Shown in pieces: positions 36,098-43,511 of a stretch of DNA of 64,000 nt. The notes beneath the pieces were generated by a model. It ran no database searches. It was not told the origin of the DNA and worked only from the letters and a program-made list of their open reading frames with translations. The DNA lies in assembly GCA_036268875.1 (NCBI GenBank), contig DATATI010000055.1, positions 1 through 64,000 on the forward strand, given 5' to 3'. Numbering within the stretch: the stretch's first letter is position 1; each line of letters starts with the position of its first letter. Position numbers and translations under genes: made by a program. Source of the stretch: Polyangia bacterium (GTDB lineage: Bacteria; Myxococcota_A; Polyangia; Fen-1088).

Positions 36098-37081
36098 TCA
36101 GGCGGCGGCGCGCGCCGCCACTTTTGCCAGCACCGCGGCATCGACGTTGCCGCCCGAGACGATCGCCACCTTGCGCCGGCCCGCCACCTGCGGCAGCGCC
36201 GCCACCGCGACCGCGCCCGCGCCCTCGGCGATGATCTTTTCATTCAAGGCCAGCGACGCCATGGTGGCGGCGATCTGTTCCTCATCGACCAGCACGACGT
36301 CATCCAGGCTGGCCGCGCACAGCGGCACCGTCAGCCGCCCCGGCCGCGCCACGCGCAGGCCGTCAGCCAGCGTCGCCGATAAAAGCGCCGACGACGAAGG
36401 GCCGGTCTGTCCCAGCCAGGCGCGGCGAAACGCCTCCAGCCCGGTCACCTGAACGCCGACCACCCGCACGCCTCGCCGCTTGCACACCGCGGCCACGCCC
36501 GCCGCCAGTCCGCCGCCGCCGATGGGAACCAGCACCACATCGGGAGCGAATGACAGCAGCTCGACGGCGACCGTCGCTTGTCCAGCGATCACGTCGAGAT
36601 CATCGAAGGGGTGCAATAAGCCCGCCCCCGACGACGACGCCAGCGCCTCTGCCCGGGACAGGCACGATTCCACGCTGTCGCCGCCCACGATCACCTGCGC
36701 GCCCAGTGCCTGGCAGCCGCGCACCTTGGCCGCCGCCGCGCCGGCCGGCACGATGATCGTCGCTGGCAGACCAAAGTGTCTAGCGGCCCACGCCACGCCC
36801 AGGCCGTGGTTGCCCGCCGACGCGCACAGCAGCGGCTGCCGCTGTCCCCGCTCCCAGCGCGCCGCCACCGCGTTGAAGGCGCCGCGAACCTTGTAGGCGC
36901 CGGTGACCTGCAGGTTCTCCAGCTTCAGGAACGCGTCGCGCCCGGGCGCCGCGTGAAGCGGCGTCGGCCTGAACACGCGGGCGATGCGCGCCGCCGCCGC
37001 GGCGATGGCGGCGTCGTCCAGGGCGACGGCAGCGGACGGTTGATGCGGGAGGTGAACAGGCACGGTCGTGGTTGCGGACAT
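36098..37081 (-). CDS. ilvA: Threonine dehydratase-like PLP enzyme
   Basis: 327 residues, fold-type II. LKLENLQVTGAYKVRGAFNAV holds the Schiff-base Lys (in the S/T-x-K-x-R-G motif, here GAYKVRG). SAGNHGLGVAWAARHFG and VPIGGGGLAAGVAAVCK (PLP-phosphate tetraglycine) follow. No ACT regulatory domain, as in short threonine ammonia-lyases. Deaminates Thr (or Ser) to 2-oxobutyrate, the first step to isoleucine. The ATG at 37081 has GGAG upstream. A hairpin terminator and an Ile-rich leader peptide lie just upstream, suggesting attenuation and therefore a biosynthetic role. Confidence 0.85.
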   Translation of the reverse strand: MSATTTVPVHLPHQPSAAVALDDAAIAAAAARIARVFRPTPLHAAPGRDAFLKLENLQVTGAYKVRGAFNAVAARWERGQRQPLLCASAGNHGLGVAWAARHFGLPATIIVPAGAAAAKVRGCQALGAQVIVGGDSVESCLSRAEALASSSGAGLLHPFDDLDVIAGQATVAVELLSFAPDVVLVPIGGGGLAAGVAAVCKRRGVRVVGVQVTGLEAFRRAWLGQTGPSSSALLSATLADGLRVARPGRLTVPLCAASLDDVVLVDEEQIAATMASLALNEKIIAEGAGAVAVAALPQVAGRRKVAIVSGGNVDAAVLAKVAARAAA

Positions 37082-37137
37082 CGGGCAGCTCCTTTGGCGG
37101 CGCCGTCGCAACCCTGCCCTCGTCGTGTCGCGGGCAT

Positions 37138-37172
37138 AAAAAAACCCCGCGACCTGAAGAGGTGCGGGGTTT
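37138..37172 (-). terminator. Leader terminator (attenuator) upstream of ilvA
   Basis: On the minus strand: AAACCCCGCACCT, loop CTTC, AGGT-C-GCGGGGTTT, then continuing T (seven Ts in all). The stem is about 13 bp with a single bulged C. It lies 56 nt upstream of the ilvA start and downstream of the leader peptide stop, so it would end transcription before ilvA unless disrupted. Confidence 0.8.
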
Positions 37173-37190
37173 CGAATCGGCTCTTGGTGA

Positions 37191-37262
37191 CTAGCGCAGC
37201 GAACCCCCACCTCGTCGGCGAATGCCGATAATGGACATGAGGGAAATCGACTGGCGCGGCAT
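37191..37262 (-). CDS. Ile-rich leader peptide of the ilvA attenuator
   Basis: A minus-strand frame ending in MSIIGIRRRGGGSLR-stop; codons 37232-37221 read ATT ATC GGC ATT. Beginning at the ATG at 37262 it has 23 codons with four Ile and one Leu among its middle ten; the alternative ATG at 37238 gives 15 codons. Neither start has a strong Shine-Dalgarno. The Gly-Gly-Gly-Ser codons (37213-37202) can pair with the 5' arm of the terminator (37171-37159) over 12 bp with one bulged G. Stalling at Ile codons would free this segment to form an antiterminator; reading on to the stop would mask it. Confidence 0.65.
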   Translation of the reverse strand: MPRQSISLMSIIGIRRRGGGSLR

Positions 37263-37271
37263 CGAGGCTCT

Positions 37272-37300
37272 TACGGTGCCACAACCACGGAGGCAGTCAA
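37272..37300 (-). promoter_or_regulatory. Candidate promoter of the ilvA leader
   Basis: TTGACT (37300-37295) is a 5/6 match to the sigma-70 -35 hexamer. About 17-18 nt further on lies a weak -10 (ACCGTA/CCGTAA). Transcription would start near 37265, just ahead of the leader ATG, which would make the 37238 start the better-spaced one. Confidence 0.35.
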
Positions 37301-37335
37301 CCGACGCGGTTCCGGCGGCCTTCGAATGGGCTTGC

Positions 37336-38856
37336 TCACCTCCCGATCGAACCGCCCGGCTGGGTGGGCCCGTGCCCGGGACCAAGCACCTCTTTGAGGG
37401 CAATCGCGTAGTCGAACGGCCCCTGGCTTTGATCAGGCGTGTGGCAACCCAGGCAGATCAGCGGATCGACGTGCAGCGACGTCCCTTCTTTCTTTTTTAT
37501 CGACCGCACGTGCGCCGCGCTGGGCCCGTGGCACGCCTCGCAGCCGACGTCGCCAAAGTTGTAGGCCAGCGTGTTCATGTTGGCGGTGCCGCCCGGTTGC
37601 ATGAAGGCAAAGCTGTGGCAGCCCACGCAGGCCGGATCGCGCTCGCGCCCTTTCTTTTTCAGCGTGGCCATGGCGTTCGCGTGGTCGGTCAGGTTCCACT
37701 GCTGGGCTTGCGCCGGGTGGCACATGGCGCAGGCCCGGGTGCTGGCATAGCTCCACACCTCGAAGACCTCTCGCTGCGGCTTGGCGTCGGGGTGTTTCTT
37801 GTCCGACGCGGGATTGGTCAAGCCCAGCACCGGGGTGGTGTCGGCGGTGATCAGCAACTGAACGGCGAACTGTTTGCGCACGGTCGGAAAAAGAATCTGC
37901 AGGCGATCGTCGAAGCGAAAATGCAGCGGGTCGCTGGGCGCGGGGCGCAGGTCGATGCGCCCGATCCGGGTGCCGCCCGCGCCGGCCACCAGCAAAAGCG
38001 GCGGCTTGGGATCGTGCGCCACCGGACCGCCGGCGACCGTCGGCTCGGCATGGGCCGGGACCAGCAGATCGATCCCGGGCGCGGCGGCGGCGATGGCGCG
38101 CGCCCGGTCGGCGCCGCCGGCCGCATGCACCAGGCCCACCACCAGCTCGACGCCGGCCGCGCGCAGATCGCGCACCGCCGCCTGGGCGGCGGCCACCGGA
38201 TCGCCGACGGTGAACTTCATTCGCTGCGCCAGCGCCGCGCCGTCGGGTCCAAGCTCGACCACGCCGAAGACGCCGATCTTGTGGTCCGCCGCCTGGAACA
38301 CGCGCGTGCCGGCGAACAGCGGTTTTCCGTCGCTGCCGCTGACGTTGGCCAGCACCACCGGCAACTTTGTGTCGCCCAGCCACTTCCGCAGCGTCGCGCT
38401 GTCGACGCCCAGCTCCCGCTCGCCCAGCGTCACGGCGTCGACGTCCATGCGCTGGTAGGCGTCCAGGATCAGCCGCGCCCGGCGTTCGAAAGCGCCCGGC
38501 GTGGCGAGCGCCGGATCATCGGTGGCGGGCAGGAAATCGCCGGCGTCCACCTCGACCACCGCCTTGGCGTCGAGGCGCGCCTGATCGACCAGCGTCGCCC
38601 GCCGGGCCAGCCCGCCCGGCGCGTTGGGCGGCGACGTCGGCGGTGACACCGCACCCCGCACGCCGGCCGTATAGAAGAAGGCCAGGTCAGCGCCGGGCGC
38701 GAACGGCGCGTTGGAGCTGGCCGCCGCGTTCACCCCCCTCGGCGACGGACCGGCGCCGCCGGATTTGTTCGCGCGCGAACAAGCGCCGAACAGCGCCACC
38801 CCGAACATCAAACAGAAGGCGCACGCACCGAGGGGTGGCCTTGCAACAACAGCCAT
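37336..38856 (-). CDS. Tetraheme c-type cytochrome lipoprotein with 5'-nucleotidase-like domain
   Basis: 506 residues. Lipobox LFGAC (C26). Residues ~55-330 follow the order of a UshA/5'-nucleotidase metallophosphoesterase, but the metal-ligand motifs are altered: VEVDAGDFLPAT (D and D kept), then GERELG where N-H-E is expected, ANVSG, LVHAAGG, and PAHAEP where G-H-T-H is expected. Residues 376-472 hold four CxxCH heme sites: CAMCH, CVGCH, CEACH, CLGCH. The cytochrome end resembles cytochrome c554-like modules. It would act as a periplasmic or surface electron carrier. The phosphoesterase activity is probably lost (inference). 21 nt downstream of the flavin oxidase gene on the same strand. 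Confidence 0.84.
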   Translation of the reverse strand: MAVVARPPLGACAFCLMFGVALFGACSRANKSGGAGPSPRGVNAAASSNAPFAPGADLAFFYTAGVRGAVSPPTSPPNAPGGLARRATLVDQARLDAKAVVEVDAGDFLPATDDPALATPGAFERRARLILDAYQRMDVDAVTLGERELGVDSATLRKWLGDTKLPVVLANVSGSDGKPLFAGTRVFQAADHKIGVFGVVELGPDGAALAQRMKFTVGDPVAAAQAAVRDLRAAGVELVVGLVHAAGGADRARAIAAAAPGIDLLVPAHAEPTVAGGPVAHDPKPPLLLVAGAGGTRIGRIDLRPAPSDPLHFRFDDRLQILFPTVRKQFAVQLLITADTTPVLGLTNPASDKKHPDAKPQREVFEVWSYASTRACAMCHPAQAQQWNLTDHANAMATLKKKGRERDPACVGCHSFAFMQPGGTANMNTLAYNFGDVGCEACHGPSAAHVRSIKKKEGTSLHVDPLICLGCHTPDQSQGPFDYAIALKEVLGPGHGPTQPGGSIGR

Positions 38857-38877
38857 GCCCCATCTTATTACAAACGA

Positions 38878-40377
38878 TCAGAGGTCGTACGAGATGCCGG
38901 TGTGCCCGCTGGCCGTCAGCCGGGCGTTCAGCGATGCCAGCGTCGGGCTGGCCGGCGCCAGCGCCGCCGCCACCTTCATCGCCGAATACACCGCTGCTTC
39001 TTGCAGGTCCATGCCGGTGGTGTACTGGCCGCTGAAGTAAAGACCGTTGCGTCCCTGCAGCGGACGCAGGCCCCGCGCCGCCGCGATGGTGGACTTGCTG
39101 ATCAGCGGGTGCTGGAAGGTCCGCTGCAGCAAGATCTCCGTGGGATCGGCGTGGCGGCGTTCGGCCCACGACTTGAAAACGTCGACGGTCCCACCGGTCG
39201 GCAGCTTTTCGTGGAAGGCGCCCAGCCAGGCGCTGCCCTCGCATTCCAGACCGTCGACGCCGGCGTTGTAGGCAGCCCAGTTGCTGCGGTCGCGCTGGAC
39301 GTACGTCGGGTCGGTGTGAATCAGCAAACGCGATTGGAAATATTCGTAAACGTCCAGCAGCGCCGTCACGTCGGCGTAGGCCGACAGCGGGCGCAAAAGC
39401 TCGCGTCCGGTCAGCGGCGGCGCGTTCAGCACGACCGCCCGGTACGGCCCCTGCCGGCCGGCCGGCGTGGTCACGAACCAACCGCTGGCGGCGTCGAACG
39501 ACAGCGCCTGCGCTGGCGCGTTGACGAACACCTGCGCGCCCGGCGCCCGATCCAGCATCCGCTGCAAATTGCCTTGCAGTCCAATGGCCGAGTTGTACGT
39601 GGTGGCGCCCTGGAAGATGTTCGCCGGGAAGGCCAGGGCGAACGTCTGCAGGATCGACCGCGCCGACGCCCGCAACGCATTGGCCCGGCTGCAACCGATC
39701 AGCGAGGTGATCCACGGATAAAGGATGGTGTTCTTGAACGACTGGGTCACCGGCAGGCTGCGGATCCAGTCATCCACCGTCACCTCGTACGGCATGTTCG
39801 TCAACACCGCCTGCCGGGCGAACTGCGAATAGACGGCGAAGTCGATGGCCACGAACGGCGTGGACAGCGGGTGCGTCGACGAAAATGTCGGCGCCCCGCC
39901 GGCGACCGGATAGATGCACAGGCTGCCGGGCGCCTCGATGGTCTGGTCGGTGTCGGGATGATCGGGGTCGTAAAGGCCCAGCTCTTCCAGCAGCGCCACG
40001 TAGATGGGATGGGTGTCGGGGTGAAAGAACTGCGCGCCCAGATCGACAGTGATCGGCTGTCCCTGATAGCTGATGGTGTGCGATTCGCAGTGGCCGCCGA
40101 TCTGTCCCCGCGCTTCGAAGATGTCGACGCCGACGGTGCCGGACAGAAAATACGCCGCCGCGATGCCGCCCGCCCCGCCGCCGACGATGGCCACCCGGCC
40201 GGCCGTCGACAGGTTGTCACCCACGCCGACGCCGCCGGTGGGCAGATCGCCGCCCGAACCCGCGTCGCAACCCAGCGCCGTCCCCGCCCCGGCCGCCGCC
40301 AGAGCGGCCGCCCCCTTCAGGACTTCGCGGCGGGTGATCGGAACTTCAACCTGAGGAGACGACTTTTTGCTAGCCAT
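38878..40377 (-). CDS. Exported FAD-dependent amine-oxidase-like protein (Tat signal)
   Basis: 499 residues. Twin-arginine signal ITRREVLKGAAALAAAGAG followed by a possible lipobox (TALGC). The dinucleotide-binding motif is VAIVGGGAGGIAAAYFLSGT with FEARGQIGGHCESH, typical of NAD(P)/FAD amine oxidases and polyamine/desaturase-like oxidoreductases. C-terminal YFSGQYTTGMDLQEAAVYSA completes the FAD site. The substrate is unknown. Its neighbour with four hemes could accept electrons, an inference from the 21-nt spacing. Confidence 0.82.
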   Translation of the reverse strand: MASKKSSPQVEVPITRREVLKGAAALAAAGAGTALGCDAGSGGDLPTGGVGVGDNLSTAGRVAIVGGGAGGIAAAYFLSGTVGVDIFEARGQIGGHCESHTISYQGQPITVDLGAQFFHPDTHPIYVALLEELGLYDPDHPDTDQTIEAPGSLCIYPVAGGAPTFSSTHPLSTPFVAIDFAVYSQFARQAVLTNMPYEVTVDDWIRSLPVTQSFKNTILYPWITSLIGCSRANALRASARSILQTFALAFPANIFQGATTYNSAIGLQGNLQRMLDRAPGAQVFVNAPAQALSFDAASGWFVTTPAGRQGPYRAVVLNAPPLTGRELLRPLSAYADVTALLDVYEYFQSRLLIHTDPTYVQRDRSNWAAYNAGVDGLECEGSAWLGAFHEKLPTGGTVDVFKSWAERRHADPTEILLQRTFQHPLISKSTIAAARGLRPLQGRNGLYFSGQYTTGMDLQEAAVYSAMKVAAALAPASPTLASLNARLTASGHTGISYDL

Positions 40378-40481
40378 TGAACTTGGTTCAATAGATAGCA
40401 GAATCAGTTCGATCGTTACAAGGGCCTAGAAACCGAGGGCGCCGTCCCCGCCGGTGTTCAGACCAGCAGACGTTCAGACGA

Positions 40482-42155
40482 TCAGTTCACTTGCAGGCGA
40501 CAGACCGGAATCAGCGGCCACATGTCGACGGCGGGCGTTCCCGCCGGCTGCAGATCGACGTAGGCACCAGAGCCTTTGCTGACCGCGCAGAAAGCCGAGC
40601 CGACCGGATAGTTGGTTCCCGCGCAGTTGTGACCTGGCACCTCGATCGGGATCGGGCTCGTGGCGATCACTGCTTTCGCCGGCGCGCTGTTGCCGTATTG
40701 AGCGGCCGCTTGTACCAGATAATAAGCGTCCGCCTGGTAGTCCTTGTCGAACGGCTTGGTGATGTCGTTGTACGGCGCCCACGGGCCGGGCGGGTTGTTG
40801 GTGGTGGCCGTTGGAATCATGAAATTGATCGCCTTGACGATCGATCCGCCGGCGACCGATTGATAGCCCCACAGATCGACGCCGGCGCGCTTGGCCGTCT
40901 CCGCCAGGTGGCAAAAGGCCGCGCTGTTGTAACCGGTGTAGTGCCATGACGTCGTGCGCGCCAGCTCTTGCGGCATGCTGCCGTCGGCCATGATCTGCGG
41001 GTCGATGCGCTTCTGCTTGGACGCGTTGGCGATGGCCGTCGCGCCCGCACGGTCGCCGAGATAAAGATCGATCCCCGCCGTCAGCGCGTCGTACCAGGTG
41101 CCGTGGTTATTGGCGCCACCGCCCTCGGACTTGCCCAGCGCGCTGGTCTGCAGCCAGTTCAAAAACTGGGTCATCCACGCCTTGAGGCCGGTCTGGTCGG
41201 CCGCCGTCCAGCCGTTCGCGCGCGTGTCCAGCGCCAAAATGGAAAGTCCATCCAGCGCATCGATCATGAATCCACCCGACGCCTCGATGATGCCGGCGGC
41301 GGTGCCGTTGCCACAGGGCCCTGGGCGCTGCGCGTAGGTCATCTCAGGCTTCATCGACGTGGCCGCGTTCAGGTACCAGGTGCGCGCAGTCAGCTCGGCC
41401 TGATCGGCGTAGGAGGGATCGCCGGTCAGGTACCAGGCCAGCGCCAGCTGCCAGATCGCTTCCGAGCCGGCGTGCAGTCCGTGGCGATCGGTGATCATGT
41501 CCACGGTGGGGTTGCGAACGCCGTCGTGGTTCACGTAAGGACACTTGGCCAGCGTGCCGAGGCCATTGGGCGGGTTGGCGTCCGGCGGCCACAGATACGG
41601 CCCCCAGCTGACGTACAGATGCGGATCGTTGTTGATGACGTAGGCTGCGGCCTTGCTGGTCACCGTCCAGGTTCCCGCCTTCAGCGCCGCTTGCGCCGCT
41701 GCCACCAGATTGGCCAGGGCGGCCTTCTGCGCGGCGCTGCCGCCGCTGCCGCCGGCCAGCGTCTTCTGCACCATGGCCAGCGCCGCACCGTCCATGTGCA
41801 CCGTGGCCGGCATACCGGCCGGCAACGTGAACCCGCCCGCGGCACCACCGCTGCCGCTGCCGCCGCTGCCGCCGTCGTTGCCGCCGCCACCCGCCCCACC
41901 GGTCGCGACCCCGCCGCCGCTGCCGCCGTCGTCGCCCGGGTTGCCACCGCTGCCGTCGCTGCCGCCGGTTTGTTCAGGTGTCCCGCCGCTGCCCGTGACG
42001 GCGCCGTTGCCACCACTGCCGGTCTGGCTGGAGCCGTCGGCCCCGCCCGAACCGGCCGTGCCACCGCTGGAGCCGCAGCCGACCGCGAACGCCAGCGCGG
42101 CGCAAACCGCGAACCGCGACCCTGGTTTCAAAGACACGGGCGAACAGGCTTTCAT
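40482..42155 (-). CDS. Alginate-lyase-family polysaccharide lyase lipoprotein
   Basis: 557 residues. Lipobox FAVGC, ~80-residue Gly/Ser linker, then an (alpha/alpha) toroid lyase domain of the PF05426 type: HLYVSWGPYLWPPD, ITDRHGLHAGSEAIWQLALA (R-H-x-L-H) and GGGANNHGTWYDALTAG carrying the conserved N-N-H catalytic segment, then TSWHYTGYNSAAF. Cuts beta-1,4 uronate polymers by beta-elimination; alginate or glucuronan are candidates. AAGGAG 5 nt before ATG 42155 sets the start. Downstream of uronate dehydrogenase and TRAP genes on the same strand, in line with uronate use. Confidence 0.86.
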   Translation of the reverse strand: MKACSPVSLKPGSRFAVCAALAFAVGCGSSGGTAGSGGADGSSQTGSGGNGAVTGSGGTPEQTGGSDGSGGNPGDDGGSGGGVATGGAGGGGNDGGSGGSGSGGAAGGFTLPAGMPATVHMDGAALAMVQKTLAGGSGGSAAQKAALANLVAAAQAALKAGTWTVTSKAAAYVINNDPHLYVSWGPYLWPPDANPPNGLGTLAKCPYVNHDGVRNPTVDMITDRHGLHAGSEAIWQLALAWYLTGDPSYADQAELTARTWYLNAATSMKPEMTYAQRPGPCGNGTAAGIIEASGGFMIDALDGLSILALDTRANGWTAADQTGLKAWMTQFLNWLQTSALGKSEGGGANNHGTWYDALTAGIDLYLGDRAGATAIANASKQKRIDPQIMADGSMPQELARTTSWHYTGYNSAAFCHLAETAKRAGVDLWGYQSVAGGSIVKAINFMIPTATTNNPPGPWAPYNDITKPFDKDYQADAYYLVQAAAQYGNSAPAKAVIATSPIPIEVPGHNCAGTNYPVGSAFCAVSKGSGAYVDLQPAGTPAVDMWPLIPVCRLQVN

Positions 42156-42187
42156 CGCAACTCCTTCGGATGGCCCTGGCGATCGAC

Positions 42188-42373
42188 TTACGGTTGAGGT
42201 TTCGATCCGTAGTCCTGGCGGTACGGCGTGAAGACATCCAGCACCACCGCTGGCTCCCACGCCCAGGCCTGGTGTTCAACGCCGCCCTTCACCACGAAGC
42301 CGGCGCCGGTCTTCACCTCGAACACCTCGGGCCGGCGCCGAACGTGCTGGGCGTCGTTTCCTTCATTATTAAT
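42188..42373 (-). pseudogene. C-terminal remnant of a cupin (KdgF-like)
   Basis: Reading the minus strand up to the TAA at 42188 gives ...PEVFEVKTGAGFVVKGGVEHQ, AWAWEPAVVLDVFTPYRQDY and a short tail. This is the second half of a small single-domain cupin of the KdgF type (G-x-x-x-V-x-x-G-V-E-H...LD-x-F-x-P-x-R-x-D). The in-frame stop TAG at 42374-42376 precedes it and no start codon fits. The N-terminal half with the metal-binding HxHxxxE motif is missing from all three minus frames upstream. KdgF opens uronate rings, so an intact copy would suit this locus. Confidence 0.7.
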
Positions 42374-42639
42374 CTAGAACACCCGCCGCACTGGTTTTGG
42401 GAAACACCAACGATTTTTGGTTCCCGACCAACCAGTACCGGCGCTCGATTTCCCAAGTGGGCGCCACCACCTGTTCGATCGGAAAAGCCGCTCGCTTGAA
42501 GATGTCGTTGCCCAACACGAACGTGGTGTTCGGGCTCGACACGTCGCCGACGGCGGACGGCACGCACCACGTTCAGTGGGAGGCGCAGACCCACGCCGGC
42601 GTGGGCGCGTCGGCATTCACTGATCGACCAAGGTCGGGG
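42374..42639. other. Anomalous gene-free stretch with imperfect stem-loop
   Basis: Noticeably A/T-richer at its left end (around 42361-42420) than its surroundings. It separates the cupin remnant from the uronate dehydrogenase. It holds an imperfect inverted repeat, CTGGTTTTGGGAAAC (42391-42405) against GGTTCCCGACCAACCAG (42419-42435). A 64-codon minus frame (42369-42563) crosses it, but I see no family in it. Probably a rearrangement junction. Confidence 0.45.
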
Positions 42640-43459
42640 TCAGCGTTTCTTCGGGCGCGGCTTCGGTGGCTTTCGCTTCGGATCGCCTTCGCCGGTGACG
42701 AACAGGCCGCCCTGAAAGATCTCCGTGCGCGGATTCTTGGGCGGCGGCTCGCGCTTCACGATCTCCGCGGCGTAGATCTCGCTGTTGTCCTGGGGCGCGA
42801 ACCCCAGCCGGGCGGCGTTGGCATTGTCATAGAAACTGCGGTCGTTGCCCGACACGCCGTAGACGATCTCGAAGTGGATGTCCGCCGTTCGATGCCGATG
42901 CGCACCAGCTGGGCAAAATCGCGCGGACTCAGCCAGTTGGACAGCCGGCGCCTGTCCACCGGGCTCGGCGTGACGTTGCCGATGCGCATACAGAACACTT
43001 CCAAGCCGTATTTCTCCGCGTACAGAAAGCCGGCCTGCTCGCCGAACACCTTCGACAATCCGTAACGCGAATCCGGTCGCGGATAGACCTGGTGGTCGAT
43101 CTTCCGATTGCGTGAGTAAAACCCGGTGGCATGGTTGCTGGACGCGAACACCACCCGGCGCACACCGTTGCGCCGCGCCGCCTCGTACAGGTTGTAAGCC
43201 CCAATGATGTTGGCGTGCAGGATGGTCGGCCACGGCGCTTCTTCGGGGAACCCGCCCAGCGCCACCACCGCGTCGACACCTTTGACCACTTTCAACATAT
43301 CTGCCAGCGACGCCAGATCGCCACCCACGAACGTCTCGCCCGGTTGCTTGCCGAGGATCGGTCGAAGGTCTGACAGCCGCAACGCATACTGCCCCGCAGC
43401 TCCCGTCGCAGATGCGTCCCCAGATCGCCGCTCGCCCCTGTAATGAGTATGGTCTTCAT
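42640..43459 (-). pseudogene. udh: Uronate dehydrogenase (NAD-dependent epimerase/dehydratase fold), two frameshifts
   Basis: Three frames join into one ~273-residue protein: MKTILITGASGDLGTHLRRE (Rossmann G-A-S-G-x-L-G), then YALRLSDLRPILG...VVALGGFPEEAPWPTIL, FASSNHATGFYSRN, SRYGLSKVFGEQAG (Y-x-x-x-K) and GNVTPSP, then DIHFEIVYGVSGNDRSFYDN. The shifts are each explained by one missing base, at the GGGG run 43392-43395 and near 42882-42889. Length and motifs fit Udh, which oxidises glucuronate/galacturonate to aldarolactones. Whether the shifts are real mutations or assembly errors cannot be decided here. 52 nt after dctM. Confidence 0.8.
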
Positions 43460-43511
43460 CAACTTTGAGCGTCGCCGTATCAGCCGGGAGTGCGGGCTCT
43501 GCCCGCGCGCC

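Noticed and set aside
42369-42563. 64-codon minus-strand frame in the anomalous block
   Set aside because: No family, no Shine-Dalgarno, lies at a suspected rearrangement junction.
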